From an uncultured Eubacteriales bacterium (GTDB taxonomy: Bacteria; Bacillota; Clostridia; Oscillospirales; UBA644): a stretch of 58,527 nucleotides of DNA. Shown one piece after another: positions 26,037 to 33,110 of this stretch. Made by a program: the position numbers and the translations under genes. Position 1 is the first letter of the stretch. Each line of letters starts with the position of its first letter. The stretch spans positions 1 to 58,527 of the forward strand of contig URFZ01000015.1 of NCBI GenBank assembly GCA_900547165.1, read 5' to 3'. Below the pieces are notes generated by a model. It had not been told where the DNA came from. It made no database searches and was given only the letters and a program-made list of their open reading frames with translations.

Positions 26037-26065
26037 GAATACTTTTCGCCCTTTTGCCGATACTT
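26037..26065 (+). promoter_or_regulatory. Possible sigma-F/sigma-G promoter of sigG
   Basis: GAATA (26037-26041) and GATACTT (26059-26065) lie 17 bases apart, resembling the forespore pattern GYATA...CATACTA with two mismatches in the -10 box. No sigma-A promoter is obvious in the same gap, and sigG is known to be read from a forespore promoter and to activate itself in Bacillus. Confidence 0.4.
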
Positions 26066-26090
26066 TTTTCGGAAAGGCAGGGCGCGGAAT

Positions 26091-26861
26091 ATGCTGAACA
26101 AAGTCGTTATATGCGGAATAGACACATCGGAACTCGAAGTTATACCCGCCGCGGAAATGAAAGAACTCATGCTGAAAATAAAGGCGGGAGACGATGGGGC
26201 GCGGGAGAAGTTTATCAGAGGAAATCTGAAACTTGTTTTGAGCGTTCTCCGACGCTTTTCGGGCAGAGGAGAAGATCCCGACGACCTGTTTCAGGTCGGC
26301 TGCATAGGGTTGATAAAAGCGATAGACAATTTCGATGTTTCGCAGGACGTACGGTTTTCGACATACGCCGTGCCGATGATAATAGGCGAACTGCGGAGGT
26401 ATCTGCGGGACAACAACCCGATACGGGTCAGCCGTTCGGTGCGGGACACGGCGTACAAAGCGTTGACGGCAAAAGAAAAACTGACAAACGAACTCGGACG
26501 CGAACCGACACCGGAAGAGATAGCGAAAGAACTCGGACTGACGCGAAAAGAAGTTGTTTTGGCTCTTGAAGCGATAGTTGACCCCGTTTCGCTTTTCGAC
26601 CCGGTTTACAGCGACGACAGCGACACGCTTTACGTTATGGATCAGGTGAGCGACAAAAGCGACTGTGACACAAGTTGGGTCGAAGAAATAAATCTGCGTG
26701 AAGCGCTGAAAACGCTCTCGGACAGGGAAAAACGCATTGTTATGCTCCGCTTTATGAACGGCAAGACCCAAATGGAGACCGCCGCCGAGATAGGCATTTC
26801 ACAGGCACAGGTGTCGCGGCTTGAAAAAAGCGCGCTGACGCGGATAAAAAGTATGATCTGA
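26091..26861 (+). CDS. sigG: Forespore sigma factor SigG
   Basis: The 256-residue sigma-70 family protein matches SigG along its length. It starts MLNKVVICGIDTSELEV, which corresponds to the SigG-specific N-terminus, then region 2 (NLKLVLSVLRRFSGRGE, DDLFQVGCIGLIKAIDNFD, RFSTYAVPMIIGE), region 3 and region 4 with the helix-turn-helix GISQAQVSRLEKSA. SigG directs late gene expression in the forespore, so the organism is expected to form endospores. In Bacillus and many clostridia sigG follows spoIIGA-sigE; here it stands alone, divergent from addBA, and the next gene is convergent with one base between the stops. Confidence 0.95.
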   Translation: MLNKVVICGIDTSELEVIPAAEMKELMLKIKAGDDGAREKFIRGNLKLVLSVLRRFSGRGEDPDDLFQVGCIGLIKAIDNFDVSQDVRFSTYAVPMIIGELRRYLRDNNPIRVSRSVRDTAYKALTAKEKLTNELGREPTPEEIAKELGLTRKEVVLALEAIVDPVSLFDPVYSDDSDTLYVMDQVSDKSDCDTSWVEEINLREALKTLSDREKRIVMLRFMNGKTQMETAAEIGISQAQVSRLEKSALTRIKSMI

Positions 26862-26862
26862 A

Positions 26863-27987
26863 TTATTTTATTTCAATATTGACGCCGTTCAGTTCTACGC
26901 CGCCGTCGGCACGGACAAGAATGAACTTTACGCCGTCGATGACGCGGGTCTCTACAAGGTCTTTCTTTTCGGGGCTGACTTTTATCGACACATCGGGCGT
27001 TTTCAACTCGAATTTTTTCGGGTCAACTATGTTTTTCGGACGCAGTTCTGCGCCTTTGCCGAAATCTTCGTCAAATTTCTTGCCGAACGCCTCAACGTGT
27101 TCCTCGTCAACGCCGCCGTCGCGCAAAATGCGCTTGACCGTGCCTTTGGAGATAGTCAGCGGGTCGCGTTCTTTGCTCTGTTTATGTTCCTCGATAAGTT
27201 CGGCAATACCCGAATGGACGGTTGAAACGACATCAAGATCCAGAGCGTCCGAAACGGACTCCGAAAGCACCGCGCCGAACGTCTGCTTCTGCTCCGCCGC
27301 GGGCATGGGCGTCTGCGCACCGAAAACGGTTGCCGCAAACTCGGCGTGATTGTCCTTTATATCGCGGGCATAGTAACCCAGAGTGTAAATATCCGCTTTT
27401 CTTTCATTGAATGCGGGGTACATAAATCCGAGCGTCGGAGCGGTCACAACGGATTTCAACGTCGAATTGACAAAGACATTCTCCCCTGTTGAAAAAGTCA
27501 GCACGGGTTTGCCCGATTTAAGCGGACAAACGGCGCAGAGGATATACGGAAAAGTATCGGTCGATTCCTCTGTCCTTTCGCCGTCCGCACCGAAGCGGAA
27601 CACATCGTAGTTTTCGTGGACGAGCAGAACCACATATCCCTCGTCGCTTTCGACACAGGACGCTATCTTTTCAAAAAGCGCGCGGCGCGCCGTTTCGTCC
27701 TTGCACCCGCTTGCACGGAGTGCGTCAAGCATTTTGTAAACATCGCCGTTCGGCACTTCCGAAGCGGGAAAGGCGACATCGACAAAGTTTCTGCCGACGT
27801 TTGAAAGCACGCGTTTGAGCGCCCCGAACACGGCGTCCGTTTCATCCTCCGTCATCGACGCAACGGGAACGTCAAACTCGGACGCTATCTCATGCGTCTG
27901 CGTTACCAGACACCCCGCAACGTGCGTTATATTGTTTTTATCTGTTTTATATCTTCTGCGGATCTCCGCGGTTTCTCTGTCTGTCAT
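26863..27987 (-). CDS. DUF4317 family protein
   Basis: The 374-residue soluble protein matches the DUF4317 family (start MTDRETAEIRRRYKTDKNNI, then HVAGCLVTQTHEI and a long alpha/beta core). The family is common in clostridia and has no known function. The start at 27987 has AGGAGA seven bases upstream. The C-terminal 110 residues, after a Lys/Glu-rich linker, contain a short domain that could bind a partner. It has its own promoter (28024-28052) and converges on sigG with only one base between the two stop codons, so no room is left for a separate terminator. Confidence 0.85.
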   Translation of the reverse strand: MTDRETAEIRRRYKTDKNNITHVAGCLVTQTHEIASEFDVPVASMTEDETDAVFGALKRVLSNVGRNFVDVAFPASEVPNGDVYKMLDALRASGCKDETARRALFEKIASCVESDEGYVVLLVHENYDVFRFGADGERTEESTDTFPYILCAVCPLKSGKPVLTFSTGENVFVNSTLKSVVTAPTLGFMYPAFNERKADIYTLGYYARDIKDNHAEFAATVFGAQTPMPAAEQKQTFGAVLSESVSDALDLDVVSTVHSGIAELIEEHKQSKERDPLTISKGTVKRILRDGGVDEEHVEAFGKKFDEDFGKGAELRPKNIVDPKKFELKTPDVSIKVSPEKKDLVETRVIDGVKFILVRADGGVELNGVNIEIK

Positions 27988-28023
27988 AATATCTCCTGAT
28001 TTCAAGTAAATAGTGATATATAC

Positions 28024-28052
28024 ATTATACATCTTTTTTCGGATTTTTGCAA
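28024..28052 (-). promoter_or_regulatory. Promoter of DUF4317 gene
   Basis: On the minus strand TTGCAA (28052-28047) and TATAAT (28029-28024) are 17 bases apart, 36 bases before the start codon. Confidence 0.75.
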
Positions 28053-28154
28053 GCGTAAAGAGGGACAAAAACGGGACGTTGCGGTCAGGACAGCGAAAAA
28101 GAGAGCCGCGGCGCGGCAATATATGCAAAAAGTGTGAACTGTTTGTGAAGTTTC

Positions 28155-28183
28155 TTGCTTTTCAATACCCGCTATCGTATAAT
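28155..28183 (+). promoter_or_regulatory. Promoter of small membrane protein pair
   Basis: TTGCTT (28155-28160) and TATAAT (28178-28183) are 17 bases apart, 69 bases before the ATG at 28253. Confidence 0.7.
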
Positions 28184-28252
28184 TGAAATAAAGAGCGGCG
28201 CGGACGGAACACGAAAGTGAAAAAAGAGGCGCGGGAAAGGCGGAAAAAGAAA

Positions 28253-28525
28253 ATGAACGACGACAGAACAACGGCGGAAAAGAAGAGAAAACTTTATTTT
28301 ATACTTACGGTGGCGGAAATAGTTATCGGCATCGCCGGCATTGCCGTGTTTGTTGTGCTTTGCCGCACGGCGGAGGACATAAAGGCTTACGTTGTCGCGC
28401 TTTTGCTTGCGCTTGTTATGATAGTGAGCGGCACGAGCAGTCTTTTCAAACTGCGTAAAACGAAAAAAGAAAAGTCGGAAGCAAATGCAGCCGACCGGGA
28501 AAAAAAAGACAGGGACGAGATATGA
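28253..28525 (+). CDS. Small two-helix membrane protein
   Basis: The 90-residue protein has a basic N-terminus, two hydrophobic segments (about residues 14-36 and 43-64) and a highly charged Lys/Glu/Asp tail. I recognise no family. The ATG at 28253 (MNDDRTTAEKKRK) is preceded by AAAGGCGG; an in-frame GTG at 28217 lacks a ribosome site. The stop overlaps the start of the zinc-ribbon protein gene by four bases, so both are co-translated and may act together at the membrane. Confidence 0.7.
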   Translation: MNDDRTTAEKKRKLYFILTVAEIVIGIAGIAVFVVLCRTAEDIKAYVVALLLALVMIVSGTSSLFKLRKTKKEKSEANAADREKKDRDEI

Positions 28526-29070
28526 AGACCGTTGGGATAAAATGTCCGTTCTGCGGCGGAAACCTTGAATTTGAGAATGGCTCAAAACCCGTAAAATGTC
28601 CGTTCTGCGATTCGCAGGTCTTTCTTGAAGAAACGGAAAACAGTTCCGTCAGAGCGGGGTACGATTTTGAAAAGGGGCGTATGAAGGCGCGTCGGGACGC
28701 CGCAAAAGAGCGGCTTGAAGAGGAAAAAGAGAAAGTCCGCGCGCAGCAGGCGGCGGATCTTGAAAGAATACGGGCGCAAAAGGAAGCGGATCTTGCCCGC
28801 ATCCGGGCGGCGTGGGAAGAAGAAAACAGAAAGAAACGCCGTGTATTTTGGATTATCGGGTGGATACTCTGTTTTCCCGTTCCGCTGACGGTTATCCTCG
28901 TCCGTTCAAAAATGCCCAAAATATTGAAGATTTTGATTGTCGCCGCAGCGTGGGCTATTTATATTGCAATGATTGCGAGCGGCATGGCGTCGGGCGAGAA
29001 AAAACCGGGCGGAAACGGTTCTGAAGCCGCACGTCCGGAAATATCGCATACAATGCACGCAACCGAATAA
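28522..29070 (+). CDS. Zinc-ribbon, coiled-coil membrane protein
   Basis: The 182-residue protein has an N-terminal zinc ribbon (CPFCGG at residues 8-13 and CPFCDS near 26-31), an Ala/Arg/Glu-rich coiled coil (about 50-107) and two hydrophobic segments (about 109-127 and 132-152), followed by a polar tail. The architecture suggests a membrane-bound protein with a cytoplasmic zinc ribbon; no function is known. It is coupled to the preceding small membrane protein and followed by a strong terminator. Confidence 0.75.
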   Translation: MKTVGIKCPFCGGNLEFENGSKPVKCPFCDSQVFLEETENSSVRAGYDFEKGRMKARRDAAKERLEEEKEKVRAQQAADLERIRAQKEADLARIRAAWEEENRKKRRVFWIIGWILCFPVPLTVILVRSKMPKILKILIVAAAWAIYIAMIASGMASGEKKPGGNGSEAARPEISHTMHATE

Positions 29071-29082
29071 GACAAGGCAAAT

Positions 29083-29122
29083 AAAAGGGATGTAAAAAAC
29101 GTCGGTTTTTTACATCCCTTTT
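29083..29122 (+). terminator. Terminator with GGGATGTAAAAAA stem
   Basis: A perfect 17-bp stem (29083-29099 with 29106-29122) around CGTCGG contains AAAAGGGATGTAAAAAA and runs into T residues. Because of its symmetry it works in both directions, for the plus-strand pair here and the epimerase gene beyond it. The stem shares its core with the terminal repeats of the element at 30976-31201. Confidence 0.85.
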
Positions 29123-29174
29123 TATATATCGTCGGAAAAAACAATCTTCCGAAAACTCGCTTTCTGCCCGAAAA

Positions 29175-30221
29175 TCATTGGGTTTGCGGCGTTTTCTTAA
29201 AGAAAACGCGGCGGTTTTTCGCTCCTTTCGAACGAAGCCATTTCAAAGTGTCAGACAGTGTTCTTTTTAACGGTCTGGGACAGTATCCGAGTTCCTCGCT
29301 CGCCGTTTCGTGCGAAAAAGCGCCGTTTGAAGCAAGCACTGCAAGAGCGTACGGCGTGAATGAGGCGGGCTTTTTCCGCTTTACGCATATTTTTTCGGCA
29401 AGCGGCGCGAAAGCTTCAGCGATACGCATGGGGACGCAGGAAACAACGCGTTTGAGCCCCGCAAGATCACGCACGGTTTTGAGAATGTCCGAAACGGTCG
29501 CATAATGACCGGAAAGAATGTAGCATTTCCCTCTTTTTCCGCGTTCGGTGCAGAGAAAGATACCCTTTGCGACGTCCCGGACATCGACGAAGTCGTAGCC
29601 GCCTTTAACGGCGAACGGCAGACGGCCGCGGATGAAAGCGGAGATAAGACGGGTTATGTTTCCGCATTTTTCGTCACCCGGGCCGATGATTCCCGAAGGA
29701 TGAACGACGGAGGCGTTGAGTCCTTTTTCGGCGGCGGCAAGAACTGCGGCGGTCGCCGCGGCTTTGCTTTTTGCGTAAGCGCCGTTTACCTTATCGGGCG
29801 AAAAGTCCGAGATTTCGCGCATTTTATCGCCCTCCGGCAGCTCCGGGATGGCGTGGACGGAACTGACGTAAACAAGTTTTTCGACACCGTGACGCAGGCA
29901 TCTTGAAATGATGTTCTTCGTGCCGTCGATGTTGACGCGGTAGATCGCCTGTCCCGGCTCGCTTGCGACGGAGATCATACCGGCGCAGTGAATGACGCAG
30001 ACACCGCTGTCGTCGGAAAGGAACAGACCGCCGAGAGAACCGTCGTCGGTCACGTCGCCGCGAACCCAGACGACGCTTTCCGGAAGATCGGACGGCAGTT
30101 TTTCGTTTTCAAGCGCGAGCGCGCGGATATTTTCCGCCTTGACGCCGCGACAGAGAAGTTCTCTTACAACGGCGCTGCCGAGAAAGCCTGCCGCACCCGT
30201 TACAATATACTCTTTATACAT
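29175..30221 (-). CDS. NAD-dependent epimerase/dehydratase family protein
   Basis: The 348-residue protein is an extended short-chain dehydrogenase: dinucleotide-binding TGAAGFLG near residue 8, VSSVHA, and the catalytic-type Tyr and Lys in YAKSKAA (about residues 147-153). It most resembles the branch that acts on nucleotide sugars, dihydroflavonol-like or sterol-like substrates; substrate is unknown. The ATG at 30221 follows GAGGTGAATATT; an upstream GTG overlaps that ribosome site. It is divergent from a TetR regulator with shared, overlapping promoters, so it is probably the regulated target. Confidence 0.85.
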   Translation of the reverse strand: MYKEYIVTGAAGFLGSAVVRELLCRGVKAENIRALALENEKLPSDLPESVVWVRGDVTDDGSLGGLFLSDDSGVCVIHCAGMISVASEPGQAIYRVNIDGTKNIISRCLRHGVEKLVYVSSVHAIPELPEGDKMREISDFSPDKVNGAYAKSKAAATAAVLAAAEKGLNASVVHPSGIIGPGDEKCGNITRLISAFIRGRLPFAVKGGYDFVDVRDVAKGIFLCTERGKRGKCYILSGHYATVSDILKTVRDLAGLKRVVSCVPMRIAEAFAPLAEKICVKRKKPASFTPYALAVLASNGAFSHETASEELGYCPRPLKRTLSDTLKWLRSKGAKNRRVFFKKTPQTQ

Positions 30222-30270
30222 AATATTCACCTCGGAACATAAACGAATTCTGAAATTTTATAGACATCTA

Positions 30271-30299
30271 TTGATTATCTTTCGCATTTATATTATAAT
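30271..30299 (+). promoter_or_regulatory. Promoter of tetR-type gene
   Basis: TTGATT (30271-30276) and TATAAT (30294-30299) are 17 bases apart. The -35 box overlaps one arm of the 13-bp inverted repeat. Confidence 0.75.
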
Positions 30300-30351
30300 A
30301 TATTCGAACGCGAAATGCAATAGTCAATGTTGCGGCAGGCGAAAGATAATC
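30273..30351. promoter_or_regulatory. Paired operator arms in divergent promoter region
   Basis: GATTATCTTTCGC (30273-30285) and its exact inverse GCGAAAGATAATC (30339-30351) lie 53 bases apart on either side of the back-to-back promoters. They are likely sites for the TetR regulator, acting on both genes. Confidence 0.6.
30292..30320 (-). promoter_or_regulatory. Promoter of epimerase gene
   Basis: On the minus strand TTGCAT (30320-30315) and TATAAT (30297-30292) are 17 bases apart. The -10 box shares four bases with the -10 box of the opposite promoter, so the two promoters compete. Confidence 0.75.
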
Positions 30352-30405
30352 GACATACGCAACGGCGCAGTCAAATAACTTTCCGAATTTTTTTAGGAGG
30401 ACGTT

Positions 30406-30960
30406 ATGAAAACGGACGCAAGGGTCAGATACACGCTGAAAATGTTAAAGGATTCCCTGTTGAGGCTGCTTGAAGAAAAGCCGATAAACAAGATAACCGT
30501 CAAGGAGGTCTGCGAGCGGGCGGAGCTGAACAGGGCGACGTTTTATCTGCATTTTTCGGACTGCTTTGAACTGCTTGAAAGCATCGAAAACGACCTGTTG
30601 AGAGACTTTGAGACGGCGCTCGGCAAATCGGAAAAAACCGATGTTGCGGGGCTTATAGCGACGATATACGATATGATAGACCGCAACCGTCAGATATGCC
30701 GCGTGCTGATTTTTGAGAACCCGAAAGCGACGCTGCTGCGGAAAATGATAGAGCAGGCAAAGCAGCCGAGCCTTGCAAGCTGGCGCTCCGAGCTGAAAGA
30801 CGTATCGGAGGAGACCCTTGAAATGCTTTATATACATCTGTCAAACGGGCTGCTTCACGTTGTCGTTGAGGGCTACGGGAAATATGACAGAAAAACGGTC
30901 GCGGAATTTGCGGACAAAGTCGTCAAGGGCTCGTTCTGCGCAGCCGAAGAGGTGAAATAA
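30406..30960 (+). CDS. TetR/AcrR-family regulator
   Basis: The 184-residue protein has an N-terminal TetR helix-turn-helix (ITVKEVCERAELNRATFYLHF, about residues 28-48) and an all-helical ligand domain of the TetR_C_8 type found in dihydroxyacetone kinase-linked and related clostridial regulators. TAGGAGGA precedes the start. It is divergent from the epimerase gene, with overlapping promoters and a 13-bp inverted repeat between them, so it probably represses itself and the epimerase. Its inducer is unknown. Confidence 0.88.
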   Translation: MKTDARVRYTLKMLKDSLLRLLEEKPINKITVKEVCERAELNRATFYLHFSDCFELLESIENDLLRDFETALGKSEKTDVAGLIATIYDMIDRNRQICRVLIFENPKATLLRKMIEQAKQPSLASWRSELKDVSEETLEMLYIHLSNGLLHVVVEGYGKYDRKTVAEFADKVVKGSFCAAEEVK

Positions 30961-30975
30961 CGCTTAAAAAACCGG

Positions 30976-31201
30976 AACGGGGATGTAAAAAAAGCCCAGA
31001 CCGCAAAAAAGGCTGAAAAATACAAAAAAAGCAATGGCTTAAAAGATAAACAAAACGACTCAAAACAGCAATTTTTGTGTTTTTCCATAAAATAAGGTTT
31101 TAATACGCCTTTTTTGCTACAGGCGAATCTCACCTCTCGACGTACCTATGTACGCCTTCGGGTTCGATTCACCCATTCTGAACCTTTTTTACATCCCCGT
31201 T
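30976..31201. mobile_element. MITE-like element with 17-bp terminal inverted repeats
   Basis: The segment begins AACGGGGATGTAAAAAA (30976-30992) and ends with the exact inverse (31185-31201), 226 bases in all, with no coding capacity. Inside are a hairpin CGTAC-N4-GTACG and a GGTTCGATTC motif. Two other sites share its sequence: a left-end-like fragment at 8025-8067 and the short palindrome at 29083-29122. Perfect terminal repeats, small size and multiple copies fit a miniature inverted-repeat element; no target duplication is evident, so mobility is inference. It fills most of the gap between the tetR gene and the hydrogenase operon terminator. Confidence 0.6.
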
Positions 31202-31230
31202 ACTTTCACAATCATTAAAAAATAATCATT

Positions 31231-31271
31231 AAAAAAACAGGAGGAACGGGGCGGTTTTACCGTCCCGTTCC
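31231..31271 (-). terminator. Terminator of hydrogenase operon
   Basis: GGAACGGG (31243-31250) pairs with CCCGTTCC (31264-31271), with four more pairs inside. Read on the minus strand the stem is followed by TCCTGTTTTTTTAAT. Confidence 0.8.
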
Positions 31272-31313
31272 GCTTATATTGTCAAACAGATATAAGATAT
31301 AAGATGATGCCCG

Positions 31314-33092
31314 TTATTTCTTTTTGACGTCATTGAATCCGACGCGCGCCGCATAGTGCGTGTGAAGGAGTTCGTGCGCCTTGTGAGAGTTGGGCTCGCC
31401 GAGGAAGTCCCTGTAAAGCTGCTGAACCTGCGTGTTGTTGTGGGACTGTCTGACAGTCTGTCTCTCATCCTCGGAATAAAGGGCGTTGGCTCTTTTTTCC
31501 TTGTAGGTGTCGAGAATATCGATGTCCTCGTCGGGCAGGAAACAGGGTTTTACAAACGGCTGACCGCCGCCCGCGATACAACCGCCGGGGCAGCCCATAA
31601 CCTCGATGAACTGATACTTGGACTTGCCTGCGCGGATCTCGTCAAGCAGAACTCTCGCATTCTTCATACCGTGAGCGACCGCAACGTTGATGTGGGTGCC
31701 GTTGATTTCCAGCGACGCCTCTTTGATTCCGTCGAAGCCTCTGACCTCGGTGAACTCTATCTTGCCGTACTCGTCGCCCGTCAAAACGTGGTAAACGGTT
31801 CTAAGAGCCGCTTCCATAACGCCGCCGGTAACGCCGAAGATGACGCCCGCGCCCGAATACTCACCCATAATGTCGTTGTCGGGTTCTTCGTCGGGAAGCT
31901 TTCTGAAATCAATACCGGAACGCTTGATGAGTTTTGCGAGTTCTCTGGTGGTCAGAACAGCGTCAACGTCACGAATGCCGTCAACTTCCATTTCGGGACG
32001 GGTCTTTTCGTATTTTTTCGCGGTACATGGCATGATTGAAACAACAAATATGTCTTTCGGGTCAAGTCCGTTTTTCTCTGCGAAATAGGACTTGATTATC
32101 GCGCCCTGCATCTGGTGCGGGGATTTGCAGGAAGAAAGGTGATCGAGAAGATCGCCGTAATTGTATTCCGCAAAGTTTATCCAACCGGGAGAGCAGGAGG
32201 TTATCATCGGAAGATGTTCGCCCGATTTAAGTCTGCCGAGAAGTTCGGTTCCCTCTTCCATAATTGTAAGGTCTGCGCCGAAGTTGGTGTCGTAAACTTT
32301 GTTGAAGCCGAGACGGCGGAGAGCCGCAAACATTTTGCCTGTTGCGGGAGTTCCGATTTTCATACCGAACTCTTCGCCTATTGCCGCGCGAACCGCGGGA
32401 GCGGTCTGAACAACAACATATTTGCCCGCAGCCATAGCCGCGTCAACCTTGTCTATTTCGGAAACTTCCATCAATGCGCCTGTCGGACATACGGAAACGC
32501 ACTGACCGCAAAGAATGCACGGGCTGTCCGCAAACGAACGGTTTTCCGCAGGACCGACAATGGTTTTGAAGCCTCTGTTTTCAAAGCCGAGAATACCGAG
32601 ACCGTGAGCGTTTTTGCAGCGTTCGATACATCTGCCGCAAAGAATGCACTTGGAAGTGTCGCGCATTATGGACGGAGAAAGTCTGTCAACGGTCGCGGGA
32701 GTTTTCGCACCTGCGAATCTGCCCTCTCTCGCACCGACAAGCTGAGCGACGTGGAGAAGTTCGCACTGACCGTTTTTGCCGCACTGCTGGCAGTTTACGT
32801 TATGATTGGAAAGAAGGAGTTCAACGGAAGCTCTTCTTGCCGCCGCCGCTTTCGGAGTGGAAATTCTTATCTCCATACCCTCCGCAACGGGGTAAACGCA
32901 GGAAGCGATGAGGCCTCTTGCGCCGGTGGCTTCAACGAGGCACACGCGGCAGGAACCCTGAGAGCATTCGCCGTGGTTGAAAGCGCAGAGGGAGGGTATC
33001 TCGTAGCCGCATACTCTTGCCGCTTCGAGGACGGTAAGTCCCTCTTCGACTTCGTAGGGGACTCCTTCGATTTTAATATTTATCTTAGCCAT
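31314..33092 (-). CDS. hndD: [FeFe]-hydrogenase catalytic subunit (HndD/HydA type)
   Basis: The 592-residue protein has the full modular plan: N-terminal [2Fe-2S] ferredoxin domain (cysteines within residues 33-66, CAFNHGECSQGSCRVC), His-Cys-ligated [4Fe-4S] segment (about 95-115), two [4Fe-4S] ferredoxin motifs (CILCGRCIERC near 148 and CILCGQCVSVC near 192) and the H-cluster domain with TSCSPGW, MPCTAKKYE and the late ECxGGC-type motif (MGCPGGCIAGGGQP near 505). The C-terminal tail (KAHELLHTHYAAR) is the small-subunit part. With the NuoE- and NuoF-like subunits it should form a cytosolic NAD(P)-linked, probably electron-bifurcating hydrogenase. It is the last gene of the operon. Confidence 0.97.
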   Translation of the reverse strand: MAKINIKIEGVPYEVEEGLTVLEAARVCGYEIPSLCAFNHGECSQGSCRVCLVEATGARGLIASCVYPVAEGMEIRISTPKAAAARRASVELLLSNHNVNCQQCGKNGQCELLHVAQLVGAREGRFAGAKTPATVDRLSPSIMRDTSKCILCGRCIERCKNAHGLGILGFENRGFKTIVGPAENRSFADSPCILCGQCVSVCPTGALMEVSEIDKVDAAMAAGKYVVVQTAPAVRAAIGEEFGMKIGTPATGKMFAALRRLGFNKVYDTNFGADLTIMEEGTELLGRLKSGEHLPMITSCSPGWINFAEYNYGDLLDHLSSCKSPHQMQGAIIKSYFAEKNGLDPKDIFVVSIMPCTAKKYEKTRPEMEVDGIRDVDAVLTTRELAKLIKRSGIDFRKLPDEEPDNDIMGEYSGAGVIFGVTGGVMEAALRTVYHVLTGDEYGKIEFTEVRGFDGIKEASLEINGTHINVAVAHGMKNARVLLDEIRAGKSKYQFIEVMGCPGGCIAGGGQPFVKPCFLPDEDIDILDTYKEKRANALYSEDERQTVRQSHNNTQVQQLYRDFLGEPNSHKAHELLHTHYAARVGFNDVKKK

Positions 33093-33110
33093 TATTTCAG
33101 TCCTCCCAAA

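Noticed and set aside
31120..31180. tRNA-like fragment (GGTTCGATTC, resembling a T loop)
   Set aside because: No acceptor stem, D arm or anticodon arm can be built around it; it lies within the MITE-like element.
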